Source: JADJDM01 sp044352985 (GTDB lineage: Bacteria > Bacteroidota > Bacteroidia > B-17B0 > Aurantibacillaceae). Taken from it: a stretch of 64,000 nucleotides of DNA. The stretch spans positions 124,001 to 188,000 of the forward strand of contig JBILCU010000005.1 of the NCBI GenBank assembly GCA_044352985.1, written 5' to 3'. Position 1 is the first letter of the stretch. Each line of letters opens with the position of its first letter. The position numbers and the translations under genes are program-made. Shown one piece after another: positions 44,034 through 52,177 of this stretch. The notes below the pieces were generated by a model, which saw nothing but the letters and a program-made list of their open reading frames with translations, searched no databases and was not told where the DNA came from.

Positions 44034-44306
44034 TTAAGCCGCTTTTTTTCTTTTACTATTATTAGTAACAGGCCTCCTTGTTTTTTCCGTTACTTCGATT
44101 TCTTTTTGTATTTCATTTTTCGCTTTATCTTTTTCCTTTATTTTTTTATTTAAGTGTTCATAAAACATCACCGCCAGGTTTCTGACCGCAAAAATGATTT
44201 CCTGTGCTTGTTCTTCCGATACATTTTCATAGTTCTTCATTTTTCTTAACTCAGCAATGGAGAGTCTTTTTTTGTCATTTTTCTTTACTTCATTTTTTTC
44301 TAGCAT
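44034..44306 (-). CDS. Small basic protein next to the recombinase, unknown
   Basis: ATG at 44306 gives 90 residues; a TTG upstream is in frame. Highly charged: acidic/basic N-terminal part with RLSIAELRKMKNYENVSEEQAQEIIFAVRNLAVMF, an amphipathic helix reminiscent of small DNA-associated regulators, and a lysine/arginine-rich tail ending KRKKAA. A 7-bp palindrome GTTGCAT-GG-ATGCAAC (44310-44325) covers its translation start region. Position between regulator and recombinase suggests a role in recombination control, such as an excision factor; this is inference. Confidence 0.55.
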   Translation of the reverse strand: MLEKNEVKKNDKKRLSIAELRKMKNYENVSEEQAQEIIFAVRNLAVMFYEHLNKKIKEKDKAKNEIQKEIEVTEKTRRPVTNNSKRKKAA

Positions 44307-44346
44307 TTTGTTGCATGGATGCAACTAAAAGCCTTTCTACAGGGTT

Positions 44347-45333
44347 TTAATTCTTGTTATTTTTTTCAGCCGTATCCACGGGTCGTATTTTTACTTTTTT
44401 CTTATTTTCTATGTAAAGGTGTTTTTCATTACGCAAAACAACTCTAACATCATCAAATTCATTCATGCGCAATAGTTTCTTTATCATCTGCACTTTATCA
44501 TCTTTAATTTCATTTTTTGATGTGGCAGTATATGTTAGGACTTCATTGTAATCTTTTTTAATATGAATCTCTTTCACTTGTTTATCGCGAATGACTTTGA
44601 TAAGTTCTTTTTCTTCCACTGAAATAAAACCAAACTCTTCATTAATTTTTTCATAATTTTTATCCAATAAATAGCCACTTATTAATTCGTTTAGAAATAT
44701 GGTAACATGATTTTTACTTTTTATTTCACCTATTTCTTTTTGATCAATATTCTGAAGAGTATAGCCTTCAAAAGCAATTTTATACTGATCCCCTTCAGGT
44801 AAAATTAAAAGCGTAATTCTTTTATTAGAAAGTAATATTTCACCAAGCATTGCTCCTAAAGGTGTGCAAACAATCCTCATTGGATCTCGGTCGGGTTCAG
44901 CATTTCTTTCCTCTTCAAGAAGGAATAAAAATGAATCAATAGTTGATTTATCTTTGAAAGAATCATGCATAAGTTTTGACACTGCATTTGTATCATTTAG
45001 ATATATCTTAAGAATATCCGTAAAAAGCAGCTCTTTTAATTGTACTAAAAACGAGAATGGAAAATTGAACTTTCTTAATTCCTGGGCTAATTTTATCCAA
45101 ACAACTTCAACGAGATTCAATCTGCTCCAACCACTTTGTACTTCCTCTTCCTTCGGAATATCTACTACTTTTTTTTCCGTCCAATAAAAAAATTCTCTTC
45201 GGGTAAATCCAAGATCAGAAGGCTTGGCCAAAGGCTCTAGTAACCTCGGAAAAGCATTTAGAATTCCCGCCTGTGTTAAACCCAAACTATTCATTAGAAT
45301 CTCAACATTTTGATTTGGTTTATCCTTTTTCAT
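44347..45333 (-). CDS. MerR-like DNA-binding regulator of the recombinase module
   Basis: The 328-residue protein has a winged-helix pattern at residues about 40-110 like the MerR group: GFTRREFFYWTEKKVVDIP, then WSRLNLVEVVWIKLAQELRKF. The remaining 200 residues are unassigned, alternate alpha and beta, and may bind a ligand or a partner. It heads the leftward operon regulator - small basic protein - recombinase (41-bp and 18-bp gaps) and is transcribed from a divergent promoter containing an inverted repeat, so it probably autoregulates and controls recombinase expression. Confidence 0.6.
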   Translation of the reverse strand: MKKDKPNQNVEILMNSLGLTQAGILNAFPRLLEPLAKPSDLGFTRREFFYWTEKKVVDIPKEEEVQSGWSRLNLVEVVWIKLAQELRKFNFPFSFLVQLKELLFTDILKIYLNDTNAVSKLMHDSFKDKSTIDSFLFLLEEERNAEPDRDPMRIVCTPLGAMLGEILLSNKRITLLILPEGDQYKIAFEGYTLQNIDQKEIGEIKSKNHVTIFLNELISGYLLDKNYEKINEEFGFISVEEKELIKVIRDKQVKEIHIKKDYNEVLTYTATSKNEIKDDKVQMIKKLLRMNEFDDVRVVLRNEKHLYIENKKKVKIRPVDTAEKNNKN

Positions 45334-45356
45334 ACTTAGTTGTTATTAACGTGTTG

Positions 45357-45397
45357 ATAAAACGTACCACAAATGTAACGTTTTATTTTTAATTTTG
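45357..45397. promoter_or_regulatory. Divergent promoter with 9-bp inverted repeat (operator)
   Basis: ATAAAACGT (45357-45365) and ACGTTTTAT (45378-45386) are exact inverted repeats with a 12-bp spacer, 21 bp centre to centre. The leftward -7 box TACATTTG occupies 45377-45370, inside the spacer. The rightward -7 box TAATTTTG is at 45390-45397, just past the right arm. Binding here would block both directions. The rightward gene's ATG (45402) is so close to its box that its mRNA may be nearly leaderless. Confidence 0.65.
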
Positions 45398-45401
45398 AAC
45401 C

Positions 45402-45944
45402 ATGAATTCAAAAAACTTATTAACTCCAAGACCTAAAAGTCCTTATAGACTGGACCCAAATTCCGACAGGTACCGGGTATGTCCTAATGATGGTGTTGAA
45501 TTTATGGCTGCTCACAGAAGTACCATTTTTTGCAATCCTAAATGTGCTGATGAATATCACAATGAGAAGAAACGATTAGCGGCTGAAAAACAACTTCAAG
45601 AAGAAATTAATGAGACTTCTAATGTAACAACTCCAAAACCCGAAAAGCTGAACGAGCAGAGTAATGTTTCAAAAGAAGTAATTCCAACTTCAACAACGGT
45701 AGTAACAAGCCCACTTGTAGGAAACATAAATTTAATTGGGGCAACATTAGGCAATAGCTACTACCTTAAAGTTTATAAGAAATATCTTACAGGCATGGGA
45801 TTAGATTATAGCGTATACGATAATAAGTATCAACTGCCCGGCACCGAACTCAGTGTATTGACATACGGCCCTTATGCAATTGCATGGGGTTATGAAAATC
45901 ATGTAATATTAACCTATAAAAACAAAATACCATGGATCCAGTAA
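45402..45944 (+). CDS. Zinc-finger-like protein of the element, unknown
   Basis: The 180-residue protein has a compact N-terminal metal-binding-like region: C27, D30, H38, C44 and C48 in VCPNDG...AAHRSTIFCNPKCADEYH, recalling CX2C-X12-CX3C fingers in Bacteroidota mobile-element proteins but with the second cysteine replaced by aspartate. A Thr/Ser/Pro-rich linker (about 70-105) leads to a C-terminal region NLIGATLGNSYYLKVYKKYLT of unknown fold. First gene right of the divergent promoter; overlaps the next gene by 13 bp. Confidence 0.5.
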   Translation: MNSKNLLTPRPKSPYRLDPNSDRYRVCPNDGVEFMAAHRSTIFCNPKCADEYHNEKKRLAAEKQLQEEINETSNVTTPKPEKLNEQSNVSKEVIPTSTTVVTSPLVGNINLIGATLGNSYYLKVYKKYLTGMGLDYSVYDNKYQLPGTELSVLTYGPYAIAWGYENHVILTYKNKIPWIQ

Positions 45945-46144
45945 TGCAAGCCTTATTCGGCAAAATGCCGATAGAACAATTAACCGCTGTACAAGCAGCA
46001 ACAAACAAGAATAACAACGCAAATGCAATTTTAATTTTAGGAGGGGTAGCTATTGTGTTAGGTTTCACAGCCTATTATTACTACAAGCAAAACGAAGAAC
46101 TCAAATTGAAGATTAAAATAATTGATCCAAAATCAAGAAAATAG
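45932..46144 (+). CDS. Small single-TM protein of the element, unknown
   Basis: A 70-residue protein with a polar N-terminus rich in Gln/Asn, a hydrophobic segment (NAILILGGVAIVLGFTAYYYY, about 31-50) and a basic C-terminal tail. Probably an inner-membrane anchor. It overlaps the zinc-finger-like gene by 13 bp in another frame, so translation of the two is coupled. No family recognised. Confidence 0.5.
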   Translation: MDPVMQALFGKMPIEQLTAVQAATNKNNNANAILILGGVAIVLGFTAYYYYKQNEELKLKIKIIDPKSRK

Positions 46145-46205
46145 TAATTAAATTAGTTTTTAAATAGTAAAATAAGTTTTATGTATTTGCTAATTGTTTT
46201 GTTCT

Positions 46206-46988
46206 GTGATTAGATTTATTCAAATTACAGATATTCATCTGCCACAACACAAGGAGGATTTGTTGCATAATATTCCTATTTATGAATTATTTGTTGAAAT
46301 AATTAATGATATCATAAAAAATGAAGAACTATATGATTTTGTAGTTTTAAGTGGCGATTTAAGTGATAAGGGGTTTAAAGAGTCTTATGAATTACTTGAT
46401 AGTGTTTTATCTGTTCTTTCAATTCCATGTTATTGGATTCCAGGAAATCACGATGATTTAAAAGTGTTACAAAATATTTCTCCATATTGGAAACTTTGTA
46501 ATAATAAGAGTTTTAACATAAAAAACATACATTTTACTCTATTAAATAGCGTAACTCAAGATACGGAAGGAAAAAATAAAGCACGCGGTAAACTAGAAAA
46601 AAAAGAACTTGAGTTTTTAGAGGAAGATTTATATAAAAATTCATTGTCGCCCTCCATTATTATAATCCATCACCCTCCTATTTATTCGGGTACATGGAAA
46701 GATGAAAAAATGCTAAAAAACTACGATGAGTTTTTTGAAATTGTAGATAGATATCAAAATGTAAAATTGATATTATATGGTCATCAACACCAAACATTAA
46801 TAAAAATAAGAAATAATGTTATCTATTATTCACCACCATCAGCATCTTTCCAATTTGATAGAGAAGTGAAATGGGCTTTTGAAAATTCTTCTCCAGGTTA
46901 TGGTATTATTGAGATTAATGATAGTTTTGAAATAAATTGCAATGGAAAGCGTGTAAATTTCCCAGTTAATCCAATCTATGAGAAATAA
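46206..46988 (+). CDS. Calcineurin-like metallophosphoesterase (CpdA-like)
   Basis: The 260-residue enzyme has all five metallophosphoesterase motifs: ITDIHLP near the N-terminus, VVLSGDLSDKG, PGNHDDL, IIHHPPIY and LYGHQHQ. It belongs to the group that includes 3',5'-cyclic AMP phosphodiesterase CpdA, though many members act on other phosphodiesters or phosphomonoesters. GTG at 46206 puts the first motif at residue 9; a TTG at 46194 is also in frame. The stop overlaps the next gene by 11 bases, so it is coupled to a glycosyltransferase-like protein. Confidence 0.85.
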   Translation: MIRFIQITDIHLPQHKEDLLHNIPIYELFVEIINDIIKNEELYDFVVLSGDLSDKGFKESYELLDSVLSVLSIPCYWIPGNHDDLKVLQNISPYWKLCNNKSFNIKNIHFTLLNSVTQDTEGKNKARGKLEKKELEFLEEDLYKNSLSPSIIIIHHPPIYSGTWKDEKMLKNYDEFFEIVDRYQNVKLILYGHQHQTLIKIRNNVIYYSPPSASFQFDREVKWAFENSSPGYGIIEINDSFEINCNGKRVNFPVNPIYEK

Positions 46989-47820
46989 TATAGCTATTGT
47001 GGTTCGTCATTCCAATGAAAGAACGTTAGGGTATTGTCTAGAATTATTAAAAAAACAAGTATCTGAAGAAAATTTATTTATCATAAACGAAACACCTTTT
47101 AGTAATGCGGTTAAAAGAACTTTCGAAATTGGTATAGACTGCAACAAAGATTGGACATTAGCGATTGATGCGGATATTTTGGTAACAGAAGATTGTATTA
47201 CTAAAATAGTTTCTATAGCTGAGAACTTGGAAGATTACTTTTTTGAAATACAAGGTCGAATATTAGATAAATTTTATGGTGTACCTCGTGGGGGAGGCCC
47301 TCATTTATACCGTACTAAGTACTTACCGAAAGCTATTAATTTTATACCAAAGGAAGGAACTTCATTACGCCCAGAAAGTGATACTTATGATCGAATGGCT
47401 GAAATAGGTTGTCACTTTTATTTTGGAAAAGAGGTATTTGGTTTACACGATTATGAACAGTTTTATAAAGATATATATAGAAAAGGTTTTTTGCATGCTA
47501 AAAAACATTGGCGCTATTTATCACATTTCGAAAATTATTGGCATGTAAATAAGGAAACAGACAAGGACTTTCTTGTAGCGATTCATGGATTTAAGCAAGC
47601 TCAATTTTATAATGACACAGTCTTTGTCGATAGAAATTTTTTTCCAACTCAATTAAATGATTATTTAAGTGAGATTGGACTTGTTGAAAAAAAGGCAATT
47701 GCAAGAATGGACAATTTGTTCATTAAAAATGAACTTGACAATTATATTCAAAATACATCTAAACTTAAGGAAATAGAAAACAAATATTTCAACTTCATAA
47801 AGCGTAGTGATCTAAAATGA
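46978..47820 (+). CDS. GT-A-like glycosyltransferase, unclassified
   Basis: A 280-residue protein with a likely GT-A fold. The N-terminus IAIVVRHSNERTLGYCLELL and NLFIINETPF recall a nucleotide-binding strand, and WTLAIDADILVTED near residues 59-72 carries a DxD motif of the kind that holds a divalent metal and the sugar nucleotide. Later segments (VPRGGGPHLYRTKYL, FGLHDYEQFYKDIYRKG) are not assigned. It overlaps the metallophosphoesterase gene by 11 bases and its tail overlaps the convergent MurG-like gene by 26 bp. Sugar and acceptor unknown. Confidence 0.55.
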   Translation: MRNNIAIVVRHSNERTLGYCLELLKKQVSEENLFIINETPFSNAVKRTFEIGIDCNKDWTLAIDADILVTEDCITKIVSIAENLEDYFFEIQGRILDKFYGVPRGGGPHLYRTKYLPKAINFIPKEGTSLRPESDTYDRMAEIGCHFYFGKEVFGLHDYEQFYKDIYRKGFLHAKKHWRYLSHFENYWHVNKETDKDFLVAIHGFKQAQFYNDTVFVDRNFFPTQLNDYLSEIGLVEKKAIARMDNLFIKNELDNYIQNTSKLKEIENKYFNFIKRSDLK

Positions 47821-48874
47821 ATTTTTCTATTTCTTGGTTTCCACAATTCCAAGAAAAATCTTTTTCCGGTTTGTTTTTTATAAGAAAATCAAATGATTCT
47901 AATATTTTTTGTTCTTCAGATTGAATATCAATCCCAATAATCAAACTATTAGTAAGTTGTTGAACTTTTTCTAAATTAGCAAATTGTTCAGATCCTCTAA
48001 AATTACAACTTGTTGCAAAAAGGAGAGAAGGAATTTTTTGGTATAATAATTCACTTATAGTATTTCTTCCTGCCCTTGCTATAACAAGCTTTGTATTTTG
48101 ATACAATTGATTGGGTGATTTTAATCTTTTGTGTAATATAATGTTTTCGGTTCCAAATATAGATTTAATCAAATGGTTATATATTTTGTCAGAACTACAA
48201 AATATATCCATTTTATAATCTGAATAATATTTTGCAATTAAAATTGCATTATTGGCAATTTTTAAGGTGTTTTCGAAAAAGGCTTCGCTTCCGTTTACCG
48301 ATCCTCCGCCTAAAATGCAGACTATTCTGTTTGAGTTACGGTTTGAATTAATGTTAATATCAACAACATCAGTTCTTAAAATAGTATTTATTGAAATATA
48401 TTTATTATAAAACTCAGTTGGTTTTCTCACTTTCCAAAGTCCGTGAACAACAGCGTAATCTGCCTTAGCATAGCAATCCTTGAAAAATAGTTGACTACTT
48501 AGTTTGTTGTAAGGATTATTTATGTCAAAAGGATTTAGCAAAGTAAGAATTTTTAATTTTGGGAATCGCAATTTAATAGTTGCTAATAGTAAAGGTTCGC
48601 CATCTATTAGAATTAAATCTGGGTCAAAAATTTCAATTTCATCAATTATCATTTCCCCGCTTTTACTTACAGGAATAATCCCAATACTTGAAATATCATT
48701 ATTTAAAAATATATCCGAAGTGTTAAAGATATTTTTGCAATACTCAAATCCTTGTAAATAAGTAAAGATCTTGACCTTTGCATTTGTCTTTAATTGAAAT
48801 TGCTTCAATACTTCAATACCTGCAACTACTCTGCCTAACCCAGGAAAGCCACGTAAAATTCCAACTACTTTCAT
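47795..48874 (-). CDS. MurG-like GT-B glycosyltransferase (GT28 C-terminal type)
   Basis: A 359-residue GT-B protein. The N-terminal half is loosely conserved, with ILRGFPGLGRVVAGIEVLKQF resembling the MurG/UgtP acceptor loop. The C-terminal half has ILGGGSVNGSEAF, LVIARAGRNTISELLYQKIP and FRGSEQFANLEKVQQL, the arrangement of UDP-GlcNAc-binding glycosyltransferases such as MurG. It could transfer GlcNAc or a related sugar to a lipid or small molecule. Start codon overlaps the end of the GT4/deacetylase gene by 4 bp (ATGA). Confidence 0.75.
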   Translation of the reverse strand: MKVVGILRGFPGLGRVVAGIEVLKQFQLKTNAKVKIFTYLQGFEYCKNIFNTSDIFLNNDISSIGIIPVSKSGEMIIDEIEIFDPDLILIDGEPLLLATIKLRFPKLKILTLLNPFDINNPYNKLSSQLFFKDCYAKADYAVVHGLWKVRKPTEFYNKYISINTILRTDVVDININSNRNSNRIVCILGGGSVNGSEAFFENTLKIANNAILIAKYYSDYKMDIFCSSDKIYNHLIKSIFGTENIILHKRLKSPNQLYQNTKLVIARAGRNTISELLYQKIPSLLFATSCNFRGSEQFANLEKVQQLTNSLIIGIDIQSEEQKILESFDFLIKNKPEKDFSWNCGNQEIEKFILDHYAL

Positions 48875-50679
48875 ACGTTAAGAATTTTAATCAGTTCATC
48901 TGTTGAATATCTCCGAATTTGATGTCTATCCATAAAAATATGTGTGCCACCTGAATCAACAACAAATATATTTTTATATAATTTTCTAGTTAGTCCTGCT
49001 ATAAATGGATTGTAGTCTCCATATGGGTATGCAAAAGAAACAACATTTTCAAAATGAAATTCTAATTCCTTTTTTGATTCTTCTAAATTCCTTAAAAGTT
49101 GTTTTTCGTCTAGTCTTAAAAATGAAAAATGATTTGTTCCGTGGGAGCCAATTTCCCAGAAATTGTTCTGCAATTGTTTTAGAGATTCTAGGTCTAAATG
49201 GTTTCTATTAGACTTGTCCTTCTTATTCCATGAATTAGTAATATTAATATAATCACTACAAACAAAAATAGTTGCAGTAAAACCATATTTCTTTAGAATT
49301 GGAAAACCTAAATCATATACGCCTTGATAGGAATCATCAAAAGTGCAAATAATTAAATTGTCTTTCTTTTCACTAGAAAAATATTCTTTTGCAGAAACAA
49401 AGCGAAAGCCTTTTGAATAAACCAAATTACATAACTTTTCAAATTCAACTTTAGGTATATCAATATTACTGTAATTTTTTTCTGAAATATCGTGCAGAAT
49501 CACACTTAATATATGCTGGATAGAAATTGAATAAAAAGGCTTTTTTAATTTTAATTTTTCGAATAATGAAACCCAATGTTGTTTAACTACTTCATTAGTG
49601 ACTAATGGTTTCATATACTCTGCAGCTTCAATGCTTTGTTTTTGTAATTCTCCAGACCTAAAAGTTTTTAATATTTTATTCGCCATATGTTCCGGAGAAA
49701 AATTATCAAATACTAATTCAGGAAATTTATCCTTGATCTGTTCGGCAATAAATCCTGTATTAGTTGTTATAAATGGTTTACCAATTCCTATAGCTTCACC
49801 TATAGTATTGGAGAACCCTTCACAAAAAGAACTTTGAACTACTAAATCCCATTGTTTCATTTCTTTATAAAACAATTCCTTAGTTAAATTACCCAGAAAT
49901 ATTATATCATTATTGACTTTAAGCGAATTAGCTAACTCTTTATATATAATATGAAGATCATTGTCAATTTCACCAGCAATTTTCAATTTAAAATTTATAT
50001 TGGATTGTGTATTAAGATGACTTAATGCATGTATTAAATTCGCTATTCCCTTCTTTTCATTTATATTTCTGGCCCCAACACCGATGATCACATTATTCTC
50101 ATTACGACTGGTACTTATATGTTGTTTGAAATCAATTGAATTTGGGATGATCAAGTATATATTGTTAGGATTAAAGTATATTTGCTTTGCCCTATCAATT
50201 AACTCATTTGTTAATCCGACAACTACACTAGCATTTTTCAGACTTTCGTAGTTAGAATAATATAAACTTGAATCAGAAATTGCTAAATTAATTTCTGAAC
50301 CACGCAACATGATAATTAATTTTGTATTAAAGTATTTATTGATTTCGCTTGCAAATAGCGAGTTTTCGCCACCTCCAAATGCAATTATTGCAGTTGGAAT
50401 AATATCCTTTAGTTGTTCGTAAACATTAGAAATATGCGCTCTAAAAAATAAATGCTTATGCAAATCAGATTTATAACCTCCCTTAGTTATATGTACAGAA
50501 TTCACTATTATATCACAATCATCAACTCTATTTTTTTCTTTATCAGTATTGTTTGAAGAAATAACAACTTTCACTTCAAAATCAATTGATATTAAGAGTT
50601 GTACAAACTTAAAGCAACTGTTAGATAATCCACCTCCTTGCTTTCCAAATTCTGAAGTAACAATTACAATTCTATTCAT
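48871..50679 (-). CDS. Fused GT4 glycosyltransferase and NodB-type polysaccharide deacetylase
   Basis: A 602-residue two-enzyme protein. Residues about 1-375 are a GT4 domain: VTSEFGKQGGGLSNSCFKF at the N-terminus, IIPNSIDFKQ, VGARNINEKKGIANLIHAL, and SSFCEGFSNTIGEAIGIGKP with the ExxGxxxxEA-type donor site. Residues about 430-602 are a NodB-like deacetylase: CTFDDSYQGVYDLGFPILKK with the metal-binding Asp pair near 443, IGSHGTNHFSFLRL with the histidines near 516, and FAYPYGDYNPF. Adding then de-N-acetylating an amino sugar is a natural reading. Overlaps both neighbours by 4 bp. Confidence 0.85.
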   Translation of the reverse strand: MNRIVIVTSEFGKQGGGLSNSCFKFVQLLISIDFEVKVVISSNNTDKEKNRVDDCDIIVNSVHITKGGYKSDLHKHLFFRAHISNVYEQLKDIIPTAIIAFGGGENSLFASEINKYFNTKLIIMLRGSEINLAISDSSLYYSNYESLKNASVVVGLTNELIDRAKQIYFNPNNIYLIIPNSIDFKQHISTSRNENNVIIGVGARNINEKKGIANLIHALSHLNTQSNINFKLKIAGEIDNDLHIIYKELANSLKVNNDIIFLGNLTKELFYKEMKQWDLVVQSSFCEGFSNTIGEAIGIGKPFITTNTGFIAEQIKDKFPELVFDNFSPEHMANKILKTFRSGELQKQSIEAAEYMKPLVTNEVVKQHWVSLFEKLKLKKPFYSISIQHILSVILHDISEKNYSNIDIPKVEFEKLCNLVYSKGFRFVSAKEYFSSEKKDNLIICTFDDSYQGVYDLGFPILKKYGFTATIFVCSDYINITNSWNKKDKSNRNHLDLESLKQLQNNFWEIGSHGTNHFSFLRLDEKQLLRNLEESKKELEFHFENVVSFAYPYGDYNPFIAGLTRKLYKNIFVVDSGGTHIFMDRHQIRRYSTDELIKILNV

Positions 50680-51299
50680 TTTTTAATTAAATAAATTCGT
50701 TTAGTAGATGTATTTCTTGGGTACTCATAGGTGATCTGCGAAAGAACAATATTGTCGCCAAACGTAACTTCGAGATCTTGTCTATCTATTCTTACAAACT
50801 CCGGAAACACCTCTGAGTTTACTTTGAATGAGCTATCAATAACCTCTAATATGAAATACCTTGCACATGAAATATCAAAATAATTTTTTAGGTGTCTCAA
50901 ATATTCTGATTTGTTTTTTATACCATCAAAATAGACGCAATTGACCATTATTAAAATATCAGAATCAATTGAATAATTTGGATAAACATCATTTTCTATT
51001 ACTTCATTTTCTTCAAAAAAATGAAGATATTTTGAATTTGCAATTCTTGCCATCTTTTCATCCTTTTCAATACCTTTTATTGATTTAAATCCAAGATGCT
51101 TAATTAATGCAACAATATCTCCCAAACCACTCCCAACTTCCAAAATTGAATTTTCTCGTGGTAGGTTACTCAATATCTTATATAATTCACTCCAATATGT
51201 AGGAGGGTTTTCTTCTGTATATATTTTAGTCCAGGCAGGAAGACTGCTTAGATCCAATTTTCTATTGTAATCTCTTAGCAGTGCGTAAAATTCTTCCAT
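50676..51299 (-). CDS. Class I SAM-dependent methyltransferase
   Basis: A 207-residue Rossmann-fold methyltransferase: motif I SILEVGSGLGDIVALIKHLG near residues 51-70, an acidic residue after the second strand (IKGIEKDEKMARIA), and DILIMVNCVYFDGI as motif IV. The N-terminal region LPAWTKIYTEENPPTYWSEL is family-variable. Acceptor unknown; its position within an overlapping gene set suggests it methylates an intermediate of the same pathway. It overlaps the upstream radical SAM gene by 25 bp and the downstream gene by 4 bp. Confidence 0.8.
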   Translation of the reverse strand: MEEFYALLRDYNRKLDLSSLPAWTKIYTEENPPTYWSELYKILSNLPRENSILEVGSGLGDIVALIKHLGFKSIKGIEKDEKMARIANSKYLHFFEENEVIENDVYPNYSIDSDILIMVNCVYFDGIKNKSEYLRHLKNYFDISCARYFILEVIDSSFKVNSEVFPEFVRIDRQDLEVTFGDNIVLSQITYEYPRNTSTKRIYLIKK

Positions 51300-52177
51300 G
51301 ATTTCTGAAAAAGGTCATTTATTTTATCGTGATTATTTACAGTAGTTTCAAAATCTATTTTTAGATTTCCTTCAGGGTTAATTAAACACGATTGTAACTC
51401 CAATCCTGGCGTTATTCTGATTTCCCCATAGTTTTTGCAATTATCAAATTCATATTTAAAGCATGGAGAATTGATGTATTTTATATTTATTGTTTCTCCA
51501 TTTGGAGCTTTAAGCCACCACTTTAAAGACCCGTTTTTTTGATCCTCATATTTATAACTTAAGCCGTTTAAAAATGGAATAATGTTTTTTTCAAACTCAT
51601 TATATTTTAAGGTCTTTTCATTTACATATGGCAATAGCTTTAATGAAATTCCGTTTTCATAAAGAAATGGTAAAATATCTTTAAAGTCATCGATGTTAGG
51701 AGTAAGTAGAACATAATTCAAACTAAAACGCACATTATTAATTTTCAGATTACGCAAATTAATCATGAGTTGATCGAATAAATCTGTCTTAGTAATGGAT
51801 TGGAATTTAATTTTATTGTAAGTTGGAAATTGTATGTGCAAATTAACTCTTGTTTTAGCCAATTCCTTCATCATACCAATATCCAAATACTGAGTATTTG
51901 TTGCACAACCAATTTCTAAATCAGTGTTGTTGTTCACCCATTTAATCATTTCAAGGGTATCTGGGTTCATAAACGGTTCTCCTCCGCTAAATTGAATTTC
52001 CCTTAAACCACTTTTTTTAATGGCTGTAACAATTGAAATAAAGTCATCATACTTTAAATACTCATTATTAATTCCTGAATATTTTTCCTGACCCTCGTTA
52101 TGACAAAAAACACATTTGTAATTACAAGCGTTGGTTGTAAGTACTCTTAATATTTTCCAGAAACCTAGGCTTTCCAT
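51275..52177 (-). CDS. MoaA-like radical SAM protein
   Basis: A 300-residue radical SAM enzyme. The N-terminal cluster cysteines are C18, C22 and C25 in TNACNYKCVFCHN (CxxxCxxC), with EIQFSGGEPFMNPD as the SAM-binding GGEP motif. Near the C-terminus three cysteines in SPCFKYEF, NCKNYGEIRITPG and LQSCL resemble the auxiliary-cluster segment of MoaA (CNRLRLTADGKLKPC type), so a second iron-sulfur cluster is likely. Substrate unknown. It overlaps the DUF512-type gene by 13 bp and the methyltransferase gene by 25 bp. Confidence 0.85.
   Translation of the reverse strand: MESLGFWKILRVLTTNACNYKCVFCHNEGQEKYSGINNEYLKYDDFISIVTAIKKSGLREIQFSGGEPFMNPDTLEMIKWVNNNTDLEIGCATNTQYLDIGMMKELAKTRVNLHIQFPTYNKIKFQSITKTDLFDQLMINLRNLKINNVRFSLNYVLLTPNIDDFKDILPFLYENGISLKLLPYVNEKTLKYNEFEKNIIPFLNGLSYKYEDQKNGSLKWWLKAPNGETINIKYINSPCFKYEFDNCKNYGEIRITPGLELQSCLINPEGNLKIDFETTVNNHDKINDLFQKSWKNFTHC

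Noticed and set aside
46206..47820. Metallophosphoesterase and GT-A gene as a cyclic-nucleotide (CBASS-like) defence system
   Set aside because: No cyclase or effector of that class is nearby, and the second gene looks like a sugar transferase rather than a nucleotidyltransferase.
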